Part shown: piece after piece, positions 34,159 through 42,905 of the stretch | Numbering within the stretch: the first letter of the stretch is position 1 | Layout: each line of letters starts with the position of its first letter | Assembly: GCF_900184735.1 (NCBI RefSeq) | Contig: NZ_LT855386.1 | Location: 456,988 to 520,987, forward strand | Length of the DNA stretch: 64,000 bases | Reading direction: 5' to 3' | Source: Paucisalibacillus globulus | GTDB taxonomy: Bacteria > Bacillota > Bacilli > Bacillales > Amphibacillaceae | Notes under the pieces: model-generated | What the model was told of the DNA's origin: nothing | The model's input: the letters and a program-made list of their open reading frames with translations, nothing else | Databases searched by the model: none | Translations under genes and position numbers: made by a program

Positions 34159-34316
34159 TCAAAACAAGCTTAATCCAGGACGTACCACTAGTGGTATCTT
34201 AAACTCTTTAACTAGCCTCTCTTTATATGTAATAGAATGAAATCTATTTGTTCATTAAGTATTCATATGCACCCTATATGTTTGCTAAAAACCTACTTAT
34301 GTAGTTTTTTATGTTT

Positions 34317-34385
34317 AGTGTGACTGGGACTGAACTATATTTTATCTAAAAAGATAATAAATAAGTTTTTTATGTCCCAGCCACT
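34317..34385. repeat. Long hairpin ending in GTCCCAGCCACT
   Basis: AGTG.GaCTGGGAC at 34317-34330 pairs with GTCCCAGcCACT at 34374-34385, and the AT-rich interior has a second stem TTATCT/AGATAA. It lies in the 250-bp gap between the lipoprotein gene and the lipoprotein remnant. It could be a processing or attenuation hairpin of the tad transcript, or a dispersed repeat. Confidence 0.5.
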
Positions 34386-34411
34386 ATGAACTAGGGTAAT
34401 TCACCTAACCA

Positions 34412-35059
34412 TTATTGGGCTTCATCAGCTTTAATAGTCCAGATAACCTGGTTACTACTTCCAGCTGCTACGTTACCAGGATCCTTTCTAAAATAGTACT
34501 CTTCTGCATCATATACAAATGTAACAATCTGCCCAGACATTTCTTCTCCTGGCCCAATAGTTCCAGACATCTTTTCTAGACTATCGAAATGTTCTGAAGC
34601 ATCAGAAAATCCACTGCCATCCAGATAATCTGTTACTTCGAGTGAGTATAATAAATCTTCTACTTTTTGTTCTTCCTCACTAGTGTTTTTAACCGTAATG
34701 TCCAAACGGATAAATCTATCTAACTCAGAAGCTGCTCCATCAATAGTATCTTCTAATTTTGCTGAAACTAATGTAACCTCGTAAGTTCCTAGAGTTGTAT
34801 CGAAAGTTCCTGTATCACCGATTGTCAGATCGAGTTGGTCCCCTGCCTCGACATCAAACCCTTTATCTGATGTTTCTTCATCTTCTGTTGCTTCTGATTC
34901 ATCATCTTGATTAGAATCATTTTCAGTATCTTTATTCTCTAAATTTGATTCCTTAGGATCATTATTATTATCTACTTCATTCTTATCATCATCCCCACAA
35001 GCAGCTAAAATAATTGTCATTACAAACATCAACATCATAATCATCATTGTTTTCTTCAT
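34412..35059 (-). CDS. DUF4352-type lipoprotein
   Basis: A 215-residue exported lipoprotein. The signal peptide ends in the lipobox LAAC (Cys about residue 21). A long D/E/N-rich linker (~22-66) leads to a beta-sandwich of the DUF4352 type: LDLTIGDTGTFDTTLGTYEVTLVSAK, FIRLDITVKNTSEEEQKVEDLLYSLEVTD. It lies inside the tad operon, so a role at the cell surface near the pilus base is likely. A decayed copy of its 3' end lies just downstream. Confidence 0.82.
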   Translation of the reverse strand: MKKTMMIMMLMFVMTIILAACGDDDKNEVDNNNDPKESNLENKDTENDSNQDDESEATEDEETSDKGFDVEAGDQLDLTIGDTGTFDTTLGTYEVTLVSAKLEDTIDGAASELDRFIRLDITVKNTSEEEQKVEDLLYSLEVTDYLDGSGFSDASEHFDSLEKMSGTIGPGEEMSGQIVTFVYDAEEYYFRKDPGNVAAGSSNQVIWTIKADEAQ

Positions 35060-35087
35060 ATCTTTGCACCTCTATAATTGTAATTTG

Positions 35088-37295
35088 TTAATATGAATAA
35101 TTAACTTCTTTCTCTATAAAAAACTCATTGCCTTCTACCCTACCATTAATTACATTAGTAGTTTCAAGTATATCGATAACTTGCGGCAAGAACCATAATT
35201 TCACAGTTGATGTGGCTTTTGCAGATACATATGTGGGACTTTCTCTTAAGTCTTTACTAGTTTCTTTGTCTAATACAGCCATTAATCGCTCAAACTTTCC
35301 ACCTTCTAAGTGTACAAACATAAACAGCCTTAAATGATCCTTGTAATCCATCGTTGGTAATGATCTTCCAGGAAATAATTCAATAGCCCTTCCCCTTGTA
35401 ATATTTCCCATGTCAGTAGCCGTTCTAGTAAATGCATATCCCAAAGCATAAGCCCAAATAAACGGTCCAAACCCACGAGCTTCTGGCCTCATAAAGCCAG
35501 CAGCTAGATTAATAGCAAAGCGTACTGCAAATATTTCAGATAAAGCGGCAAAATAATTCGCCCCATATGATTCTAATCCATAAATGATGTACTCCACTTG
35601 ATTATTAGCATAGGTGTAAGCGGAACTCCCATTCACTGAGAAATCATGACTCTTAAAACGCAATAGAATGTATTCATTAACATACACTTCGTCCCTCGCT
35701 GTTAAAAGCAAATCACCTAAATTTCTAAATATAGCATCAACGAAATTCAATGCTTCATCTGCGGTATCATCACGATTCTCCATAGAAAATTCTCTATTAT
35801 TTGCTTCAATTGCTTCACCATATTCATTTGCTTTTCCACCAAGTTCTACTAATAATTGTGTATCAGATATCCCATCGGATACCGTATCAATTTGGTTTTG
35901 TATATCGTCTAACTGGTTTTTATTATCTTCCATACCTTCATCAGCTTTTTCCTCTTCTTCAGTAATCTTTTCCTCGTTGTCTTTATATTCTTTACGCCCA
36001 TCAGTTAAGATCGCCAATGCCTCTTCTATCTTACCAAGGCCCTGATTATGATATGTTTTGACATCCTCAACAGCCCCGAGAACATTTATATGATCTGTGT
36101 CAAAATCCGATTCTACATATGTTTTAAATAATTTTAACTTATTTAGTAGAGCATTAGATTCAACTCCATTGTTTGTTATTTTTCTTTGAGCCTGCTCCAC
36201 TTTTTCCTTTAAATTGGTAAACATCTCTTCTGGATATATATAATCATCCAAACTTCCCTCAGTATTCTCATCTACCGTACTTTCTCCTAAGTTTTCACTG
36301 ATGTTTTTAGCATCGTCATAGTCATTACCTGACTCATGATTATCAAGTGCATATTGCATATCTTCATTTATTCCCTCTGCACCGATAATGAGCTCTAGCG
36401 CTTCTTCTAATTTAGGAACAATAGTCTCGGTATCCCCTATAAGACTGTTTAATAGATTAAGTGAGTTTTGTCTAAATTGGGATGTCTTGTTTCTTAAATC
36501 TTCAATTTTCTCTTCTATTTCCTTACGTTGCTCTCGATCGAGATCACCATTCAGTTGTCCTTCTAGAGTTTCAATTTCTCTTAAATCTTCTTTATATTTA
36601 TTGTGGTACTGAAAAATATCATAAGTTACAGAAACATTAGGATAAGTGGAACTGCTAGATTCCGCTTCCACTTTACCCCTCATATTTTCTAATATCTCTT
36701 TAGATTCTTTCAGTAATTTTTCGACTTCATCTAACATTTCTTCCCGAGATTTTGCTTTTTCGTTTAACTCTTTAGCAATTTTTGCATAATCGGAAGCTTG
36801 CTCTACCTGCTCTGCCACAGATAAGAAATCTTTAATTATCGCTTCCCCAACCTCGACAGGTGCCTTATACTTCATTTCCTCCAATATCTGATACCTTAGA
36901 ATATCTTGATTAGCCAAACTTCTTTCTAAATGAATATCTAAAGAGATTTCCCCCTCAACCGGTTTAAGACTTAGGAAATCAAAATGATCTCCCTCACCGG
37001 TTGAGAGGTTTTTAGCAAATACCTCTTTAAATATTGCCTCTGCCTTACCCTGATCACCCTCAAAACCAAATAGTCCTTTATTTTGTAGGGATGTATTATA
37101 CGAAGACATCGTTGAGCGCAATGCTGCTTTTGAAGCTTCCTCAGTTTGTCGCTCTGCAATCATAATACGCGCGTAATCAATCAATACAGCATTAAATAAT
37201 AATAGGAGTAAGGCAATGATAATTAAGTAAATGGAAACTGCCCCATTTTCATTAATTATAAATTTGCTCCATAATTTCTTAAATATTCGTTTCAC
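35088..37295 (-). CDS. DUF5702/TadG-like large helical surface protein
   Basis: A 735-residue protein. ENGAVSIYLIIIALLLLLFNAVLIDYARIMIAERQTEEASKAALRS (about residues 16-60) is a TadG-like N-terminal membrane anchor. Most of the rest is predicted coiled-coil, rich in E, K, L and N (about residues 140-500), then a more compact C-terminal part with FGPFIWAYALGYAFTRTATDM and RGRAIELFPGRSLPTMDYKDHLRLFMF, as in DUF5702 proteins of Firmicute tad loci. Probably a minor pilin or outer scaffold. Confidence 0.78.
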   Translation of the reverse strand: MKRIFKKLWSKFIINENGAVSIYLIIIALLLLLFNAVLIDYARIMIAERQTEEASKAALRSTMSSYNTSLQNKGLFGFEGDQGKAEAIFKEVFAKNLSTGEGDHFDFLSLKPVEGEISLDIHLERSLANQDILRYQILEEMKYKAPVEVGEAIIKDFLSVAEQVEQASDYAKIAKELNEKAKSREEMLDEVEKLLKESKEILENMRGKVEAESSSSTYPNVSVTYDIFQYHNKYKEDLREIETLEGQLNGDLDREQRKEIEEKIEDLRNKTSQFRQNSLNLLNSLIGDTETIVPKLEEALELIIGAEGINEDMQYALDNHESGNDYDDAKNISENLGESTVDENTEGSLDDYIYPEEMFTNLKEKVEQAQRKITNNGVESNALLNKLKLFKTYVESDFDTDHINVLGAVEDVKTYHNQGLGKIEEALAILTDGRKEYKDNEEKITEEEEKADEGMEDNKNQLDDIQNQIDTVSDGISDTQLLVELGGKANEYGEAIEANNREFSMENRDDTADEALNFVDAIFRNLGDLLLTARDEVYVNEYILLRFKSHDFSVNGSSAYTYANNQVEYIIYGLESYGANYFAALSEIFAVRFAINLAAGFMRPEARGFGPFIWAYALGYAFTRTATDMGNITRGRAIELFPGRSLPTMDYKDHLRLFMFVHLEGGKFERLMAVLDKETSKDLRESPTYVSAKATSTVKLWFLPQVIDILETTNVINGRVEGNEFFIEKEVNYSY

Positions 37296-37323
37296 CTATA
37301 CCTCCCCCTGCCAATCCAAATAA

Positions 37324-37938
37324 TTAATTACCTGCATCATTCCTATTGAAAAAAGGAATATATTTAGATGCATATTCTTGAAACTTTCCAAAACCATAAA
37401 GGATAAAGTCAGTATTTCGAATAATTTCCGTTTGGTCTACAACTGGATGTCTTGCAGTTGCACCAACTTTATTTATCCCAAATATATCAGCAATTACATC
37501 AGGGAGAGCAAGGTCTTTATCTAGTGAAACAACGATTTCTTGGACAAATAATCCATTCTCAAAACTGACATTCCCGGCATATTCTCCAACTCGCTGTTTT
37601 TTCTTAGTGACAACACCATTGTCACTAAGATTTAAACCAAATTTATTAAAACCGTTGTTTGACGTAATCCTCCAATATAAACCATCCCCATTATTTATTA
37701 CATAATCCGACTGCCCTAATTCCCCAGTCTGAATATTCATCGTACTGCTTCCCCAAGTCTGTGCCATGCGGGAAGCAATTTGATTTGCTTTATATTGAAG
37801 AGTAACTTTTTCATAGATTACTAAACTAAAAAATACAAACAAAAGAACAATAATGAGAAGAATTGGAAAGATTATACTGGCTTCTAATGTGAAGCTACCT
37901 TCATTTTCTTTCCTAAATCTATCAATCATTTTTCTCAT
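37324..37938 (-). CDS. TadE-like pseudopilin 1
   Basis: A 204-residue protein. RKENEGSFTLEASIIFPILLIIVLLFVFFSLVIYEKV (residues ~8-45) is a TadE signal: Gly-Ser with Glu at +5, then the membrane helix. The outside domain follows. AAGGAAG site 6 bases before the ATG. It differs from the second TadE-like protein in the locus, so the two are distinct components. Confidence 0.78.
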   Translation of the reverse strand: MRKMIDRFRKENEGSFTLEASIIFPILLIIVLLFVFFSLVIYEKVTLQYKANQIASRMAQTWGSSTMNIQTGELGQSDYVINNGDGLYWRITSNNGFNKFGLNLSDNGVVTKKKQRVGEYAGNVSFENGLFVQEIVVSLDKDLALPDVIADIFGINKVGATARHPVVDQTEIIRNTDFILYGFGKFQEYASKYIPFFNRNDAGN

Positions 37939-37950
37939 TCTAATCTTCCT

Positions 37951-38145
37951 TTATTCTCCGCCTGGGTTAAAACTATCAATATTTGAATTACCAAAGTTTA
38001 GTAACTTAGTAATCCAATCCATAATTGTTTTTCTAAATAAAAGAGCAATGGCAACTATGACAGCGATGATTAATAAAATTTCCAACGTTTGTAACCCCTC
38101 TTCATCTTTCCAAAACTTTGACATAAAATTCTTTACTTTCTCCAT
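37951..38145 (-). CDS. flp: Flp-type IVb pilin
   Basis: A 64-residue protein with a basic N-terminus, prepilin cleavage site EEG-LQTLE (cleavage after Gly-17, Glu at +5) and one membrane helix (EILLIIAVIVAIALLF), then a short hydrophilic tail. This is the Flp1-like major pilin or core subunit of a Tad pilus. It is placed between TadC and TadE-like genes as expected. Confidence 0.82.
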   Translation of the reverse strand: MEKVKNFMSKFWKDEEGLQTLEILLIIAVIVAIALLFRKTIMDWITKLLNFGNSNIDSFNPGGE

Positions 38146-38197
38146 CTTTTTTCCTCCTAAAAGTTAAGTAATTTATTAAATTTATAGATAACCTGAA

Positions 38198-39061
38198 TTA
38201 CATAATTGTAATTGCAGGATAACCAACGATAATCATGACAGCAATAAAAATCAGCACAAGTGGGAATACCAATTTGGATGATGCCTCTTCTCCTTTTGTT
38301 TTGGAGATATTCTTTCTTTTTTCCCATAATTCACGTGAGATTTCTCGCAATGCTAGAATTAAATCATTTCCACCTTTTCGGTAGTTTAATAGAATAGTTG
38401 TGGTAAACATGGATATTTCCTGAATTCCACACTTTTTGTTTAGATCATTTAATACTTGATGAAATGGTTCATTACTAACCATCTTGTTCACCGCTTCTGT
38501 TAATTCCATAATAAGTGGGGAATTTGGATCAGTGGCGGTTGTTACACATCGTAATAGAGCTTGTTGCACAGTTTCCCCAGCATTAATCAGTAGAATTAAC
38601 TTATTCACCACTTCTGGTAACTCCATTAGAATCTTGTCTTTTCGCTCTTTTTCCTGACTTGCAAGTTTTTTCACCATGGCATATGGAAGAGCTAAGGTGA
38701 AGAACAATCCTGTCACAAAAATAGTCGAGTCACCGTCAGCTAATGCCGAAAATAACAATGAACCGATTAAACATAACAATACTATAGATATTAATTGCGC
38801 GAAGTACATACGTGTATGTTGTAAAGCAGTTCTATTTCCGTATAAACTAATCATTTTCTGTTGAATCTTAGCAATTTGACTATAAAAGCGTTCCATTATT
38901 TTAAATTTATCTAGTATGTACAAGGATATTGGTGCGAGAAACAATAATGGATATACACCTTTAAATTGCTCAATGACCATTTCATAACGCTTTCCAACCA
39001 CAATAAATAAAATAATAAGAATGATTAATAGAACGATAGCCGGAATAAGAAAGTAAATCAT
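38198..39061 (-). CDS. tadC: TadC-like inner-membrane platform protein
   Basis: A 287-residue T2SSF-domain protein: the GspF-like motif is seen in NKLILLINAGETVQQALLRCV and FTTTILLNYRKGGNDLILALREISRELWEKRK (about residues 155-255), with membrane helices at the start, near residue 95 and at the C-terminus. It pairs with TadB, encoded 7 bases upstream. Confidence 0.85.
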   Translation of the reverse strand: MIYFLIPAIVLLIILIILFIVVGKRYEMVIEQFKGVYPLLFLAPISLYILDKFKIMERFYSQIAKIQQKMISLYGNRTALQHTRMYFAQLISIVLLCLIGSLLFSALADGDSTIFVTGLFFTLALPYAMVKKLASQEKERKDKILMELPEVVNKLILLINAGETVQQALLRCVTTATDPNSPLIMELTEAVNKMVSNEPFHQVLNDLNKKCGIQEISMFTTTILLNYRKGGNDLILALREISRELWEKRKNISKTKGEEASSKLVFPLVLIFIAVMIIVGYPAITIM

Positions 39062-39068
39062 TGCTTGA

Positions 39069-40025
39069 TCACACCTTAATGTTCATAATTTTTTGGCTTA
39101 GCCAATAAGCAAATATCAATATGATTAAACAAACTGTCATGATGATAGGTCCGTTCGTAGACCATTTGTACATCGGTGCTAGGTAATCACCCGCACTGTA
39201 TTTTAAGAGTAAAATCATACCTAAAGGTGCAACACTAAGGATTCTCGACTCAAAACGTTTCTGAGCTATCATTACGGCTACTTCTTGTTGGATATCAATT
39301 TTTTCACTAATGATATCAGATGTTCTTCGAATAACCTCGACTAGGTTACCACCGGTTCTTTTACACGTAATAAAAACATTAGCAAAATTAATAATGTCTT
39401 CAATATCAGAACGTAAACTAAAGTCTCGTATGGCATTTTCAACGGTTTCTCCATTTTCTATTCGACGGTTAATGATTTCAAACTCACGGATGATATACGT
39501 ATTAGGGTCTGGATAAAGCAAATATAAATCTGCAACAACTTCTTTTAAACTATTCTCTATGGATCTACCAGCTGCTAAAGAGGTTGACAAAGACCCGATT
39601 GCTTCTTTAAATTGTACCTTTAACTTTTCCTTACGCTGCTCTAATAGTGTTTTCTTTTGAATCTTTGGGTAGAACAGTCCCAAACTAGCAATAACAAAGG
39701 CCACAATATAACTCTCGTAAAATAAATAGCCAATGGCGAAGAATACCCCACCTGATACAATGGCATAAAAAACATATTCTTTTATGGATAATCGATACAC
39801 CGAGTAATCAACAAGATGGGTCTCTATTTCTCGATTTGATTTCTCATTTATCTTATCCAAGAAATGTTGCTTTTTTAGTAATTCGAGCTCTGTATCAGGT
39901 TTAAGATTCTTAATTGCTTCTGGTTCCTGCTTCTGTAACTTCTCTTTCTTTTTTCGATTAGCAACAACAAAAATATATGTAACGATGAGACCAAATAATA
40001 TGATTAAAATAACTATATCAGTCAT
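39069..40025 (-). CDS. tadB: TadB-like inner-membrane platform protein
   Basis: A 318-residue T2SSF-family protein: GSLSTSLAAGRSIENSLKEVV and FANVFITCKRTGGNLVEVIRRTSDIISEKI carry the GspF signature; helices at about residues 2-20, 100-125, 265-285 and 295-315. The start overlaps the stop of the ATPase gene by 4 bases. Confidence 0.87.
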   Translation of the reverse strand: MTDIVILIILFGLIVTYIFVVANRKKKEKLQKQEPEAIKNLKPDTELELLKKQHFLDKINEKSNREIETHLVDYSVYRLSIKEYVFYAIVSGGVFFAIGYLFYESYIVAFVIASLGLFYPKIQKKTLLEQRKEKLKVQFKEAIGSLSTSLAAGRSIENSLKEVVADLYLLYPDPNTYIIREFEIINRRIENGETVENAIRDFSLRSDIEDIINFANVFITCKRTGGNLVEVIRRTSDIISEKIDIQQEVAVMIAQKRFESRILSVAPLGMILLLKYSAGDYLAPMYKWSTNGPIIMTVCLIILIFAYWLSQKIMNIKV

Positions 40026-41272
40026 TTCATCCCCGCCTCTTCCACTTTTCCTACTGTAATACCAGCTAATTGTGCTTTTGACTTATTCCGCATCTGATTA
40101 CCGGTAGACACTAATTTACCGATTATTTTTCCATTTTCCGTTTCGCCTTCCTCCACGAATTCATACAATGGATTCAGTTCAACATCCCCATCTACAACAT
40201 CTAACACTTCACTAATTGCAACTACCTTCCTTGTGTTATCACGTAAGCGCATTAAATGAATCATGATTTCTACTGCAGAACTAATTTGTTTACGAATAAC
40301 TCCCACTGGTAGCTCTGCACCGTTAAGTACCATTGTTTCTAACCGACTTAACATATCCTTCGTCGAGTTAGCGTGACCGGTTGATAAAGAGCCGTCATGT
40401 CCAGTGTTCATTGCCTGTAGCATATCTAATGCCTCAGCTCCACGAACCTCACCGACAATAATCCGGTCCGGTCTCATCCGTAAAGATGCTTTAATTAGAT
40501 CACGGATGGTGATTTCACCTTTCCCCTCGGTGTTCGCATTTCTAGTTTCTAGACTCACCAAGTTAGGAACATTCTTAATTTGTAACTCTGCAGAGTCCTC
40601 AATGGTGATAATACGTTCATGTGTAGGAATGAAATTAGACAGGACATTCAGGAAAGTTGTTTTCCCAGAACCTGTACCTCCACTAATAAAAATATTGTAT
40701 TTAGATACTACTAGCTTGTGTAAAAAGTCAGCTGCTTCTTGTGAAATTGATTGAAAGGCTATTAAATCATCAATTGTCAGAGGATGTTCCGGGAACTTAC
40801 GAATTGTCATAACCGGCCCTTTTAGTGCAATTGGTGGTAGTACGACGTTTACACGGGAACCATCACTTAATCTAGCATCAACAATCGGTGAAGACTCATT
40901 GACAACACGGTTAACTCTAGAAACAATTGCCTGAATGATATCCTCTAGTTTTTGTTCACTTTCAAACTTAATATCTACCTGTGAGATTCTTCCATCCCGC
41001 TCAATAAATACTTCTTTATGATTATTAACCATGATCTCCGTAATTGATTTATCATCAATTAACGGTTGTAGAACATCATAGCCGCGAAATGCATTAAAAA
41101 TCCGTTCTACAAGATACTTAATATCATTAGATTTCAACTTTTCTTCTTTCGCTAAATCAAAAACAGCAGCTTCTACATATTCAATTAACTCTTCATTAGA
41201 AATAGAGTGCATTAAATCCAGTGTTTCCCGTAATTGTTTAATTAAGGTTTTGACAATTTTGTCATAATCCAC
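40022..41272 (-). CDS. tadA: Tad secretion ATPase (TadA/CpaF)
   Basis: A 416-residue hexameric secretion ATPase of the VirB11/GspE class. Walker A is ISGGTGSGKTTFLN (about residues 195-208); the Asp box follows in ERIITIEDSAEL; Walker B is RPDRIIVGEVRGAEALDMLQAMNTGHDGSLSTGHANS (~267-303) with the His box. The N-terminal region matches CpaF. It drives assembly of the Tad pilus. Confidence 0.93.
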   Translation of the reverse strand: MDYDKIVKTLIKQLRETLDLMHSISNEELIEYVEAAVFDLAKEEKLKSNDIKYLVERIFNAFRGYDVLQPLIDDKSITEIMVNNHKEVFIERDGRISQVDIKFESEQKLEDIIQAIVSRVNRVVNESSPIVDARLSDGSRVNVVLPPIALKGPVMTIRKFPEHPLTIDDLIAFQSISQEAADFLHKLVVSKYNIFISGGTGSGKTTFLNVLSNFIPTHERIITIEDSAELQIKNVPNLVSLETRNANTEGKGEITIRDLIKASLRMRPDRIIVGEVRGAEALDMLQAMNTGHDGSLSTGHANSTKDMLSRLETMVLNGAELPVGVIRKQISSAVEIMIHLMRLRDNTRKVVAISEVLDVVDGDVELNPLYEFVEEGETENGKIIGKLVSTGNQMRNKSKAQLAGITVGKVEEAGMK

Positions 41273-42392
41273 TATGCGGCACTCCTTCCTGCTCTGGCAT
41301 AATCAATTTTCTAATAATCATTTGAACTTCTCGATTGAAATCATCGTTTCCTAATAACTCTGATTTGGATTGAAATTGGATCCAATTTTGAATAAATGGT
41401 AAGTAGCCTTCAACGGACAGTTCCGCCTCATTATAATCACCGATTAAGTTGCCATTAAACTTATTAACAATAATAGACATCTTATCCTTTACCGCATTTT
41501 CTTTTCCAAATATTCTTACCTCTTCATCTAGGAAAGCTTTTGTTTTCAACAGTCCAAGATGGTCATTGCTTACCACCCATAACACTAGGTCTGATTCTCT
41601 CATTGCTGTAATATTTCTCTCATGTATGGAACTATCTAAATCCATAATAATGTAGTCATATGAACCAATTTCCAAAAGACCATTTATGATTCTTTCAATT
41701 TCTGCATTGGTTAATTCCAGCATTTCCTGGGCATTAATTTCAATATCGAAGAAATCAACCATTGCTTGTGTATCATACTTTTTTAACTTTTCAATTTTAG
41801 ATAGCAGTTGATTACTAGCTGTCTTAGCATAGTAGAAAATTTGTAGGGAAGAATCGTCCTGATCGTCAGTCAAAAATAACTTGGTTGTATTAAATGTTTC
41901 TAAGTTTAGATAGAAGACTTTTGCGTCATTTAGTGCTATTTGCTTTGCTAAGTTTACTGCCACAGTAGTTTTTCCAGTTCCACCTACAGGGGAATAGACA
42001 GAGATAATCTTTGTTTGACTATTTCTCATCAATAATTTCCCTGCATCCTCGTTAGTCTCATAATATAAACCTAAAATATCCCCAACAAGTTGGTCTAATC
42101 GTTGGTAGCGATATATTGAAGGTAGAGATTGATTATTAGTTGCCAATGTATCATCTTCTAATAATATAATGAGCATTTCATTTAACCTCGGAATATCCCT
42201 TTGATACATATCAGAGCTAATTAATAAGATATCAACCATATCCCCTTGTTCAATGTAAGAATTTAATGTATCCAAACTAGAAAAGTACGAGACGATAAAT
42301 TGACTGCTTGATTTAGAATTTCGAATGAATGCTGCCAGTGATTCTAAATAATCTCTGTTACCATCTGCGATTACAATGCGAATCTTCTTCAA
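41262..42392 (-). CDS. tadZ: TadZ/CpaE-like ATPase with receiver-like N-terminus
   Basis: A 376-residue protein. Residues 1-120 are a receiver-like domain (IVIADGNRDYLESLAAFI, LLISSDMYQRDIP), and from ~135 a MinD/ParA-type deviant Walker A, VYSPVGGTGKTTVAVNLAKQ, with DSS and NKFNG elements. TadZ localises the Tad machine in the cell. TTG start with GGTGGTG upstream; first gene of the locus. It overlaps the ATPase gene by 11 bases. Confidence 0.87.
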   Translation of the reverse strand: MKKIRIVIADGNRDYLESLAAFIRNSKSSSQFIVSYFSSLDTLNSYIEQGDMVDILLISSDMYQRDIPRLNEMLIILLEDDTLATNNQSLPSIYRYQRLDQLVGDILGLYYETNEDAGKLLMRNSQTKIISVYSPVGGTGKTTVAVNLAKQIALNDAKVFYLNLETFNTTKLFLTDDQDDSSLQIFYYAKTASNQLLSKIEKLKKYDTQAMVDFFDIEINAQEMLELTNAEIERIINGLLEIGSYDYIIMDLDSSIHERNITAMRESDLVLWVVSNDHLGLLKTKAFLDEEVRIFGKENAVKDKMSIIVNKFNGNLIGDYNEAELSVEGYLPFIQNWIQFQSKSELLGNDDFNREVQMIIRKLIMPEQEGVPHSGL

Positions 42393-42744
42393 TGTATAAC
42401 ACCACCGTAATATTGTAATTAACTTTTAATCTTCCATAAATTTTACTAAACTTCGAAGCAAAATAAATAGGAATACCCAAAAACAGTAATAAGTACCTAT
42501 TTCCGCCGTGTAAATACCCTTAATTAGAGATATCCGAAATGATTTAAGCTACATAACCGAACAATGCTATATGTTATTAAAATAAAGTTCGGAATATGCT
42601 CTCTAACATTGAAAGAAAAATGTCGAATAATGATACCAATTTCATTCTGGAATATTTTAGCATAATTTCAACAATTATCACTTTTACGCACACAGTATAT
42701 TATTCCTAGTCCTTTAGTACCGAAAACCACCTTCATTAACACAG

Positions 42745-42773
42745 ATGTAATCTAAATGTAATCTAAATGTAAT
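42745..42773. promoter_or_regulatory. Three 11-bp-phased direct repeats ATGTAAT
   Basis: ATGTAAT occurs at 42745-42751, 42756-42762 and 42767-42773, an exact 11-bp period (unit ATGTAATCTAA). One helical turn spacing of direct repeats is typical of OmpR/PhoB-type response regulator sites. They lie between the divergent tad operon (42392) and the zinc-ribbon gene (42906); the rest of this ~510-bp gap is AT-rich and holds no gene. Confidence 0.5.
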
Positions 42774-42905
42774 ATTAAACCGCCAAAATTTTACTTTTTT
42801 CTATGACAAATAATCAAATATTAGTTAAAAAGTTACATTTGATTTTCTGGTATCTATGTTAAGATTATTAGTACGAGTATTTTGATAATTAGAGGTGAAG
42901 GTCAA

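Noticed and set aside
34040-34240. A 66-codon plus-strand frame downstream of the tad lipoprotein
   Set aside because: It is antisense to the lipoprotein remnant; the protein similarity lies on the minus strand.
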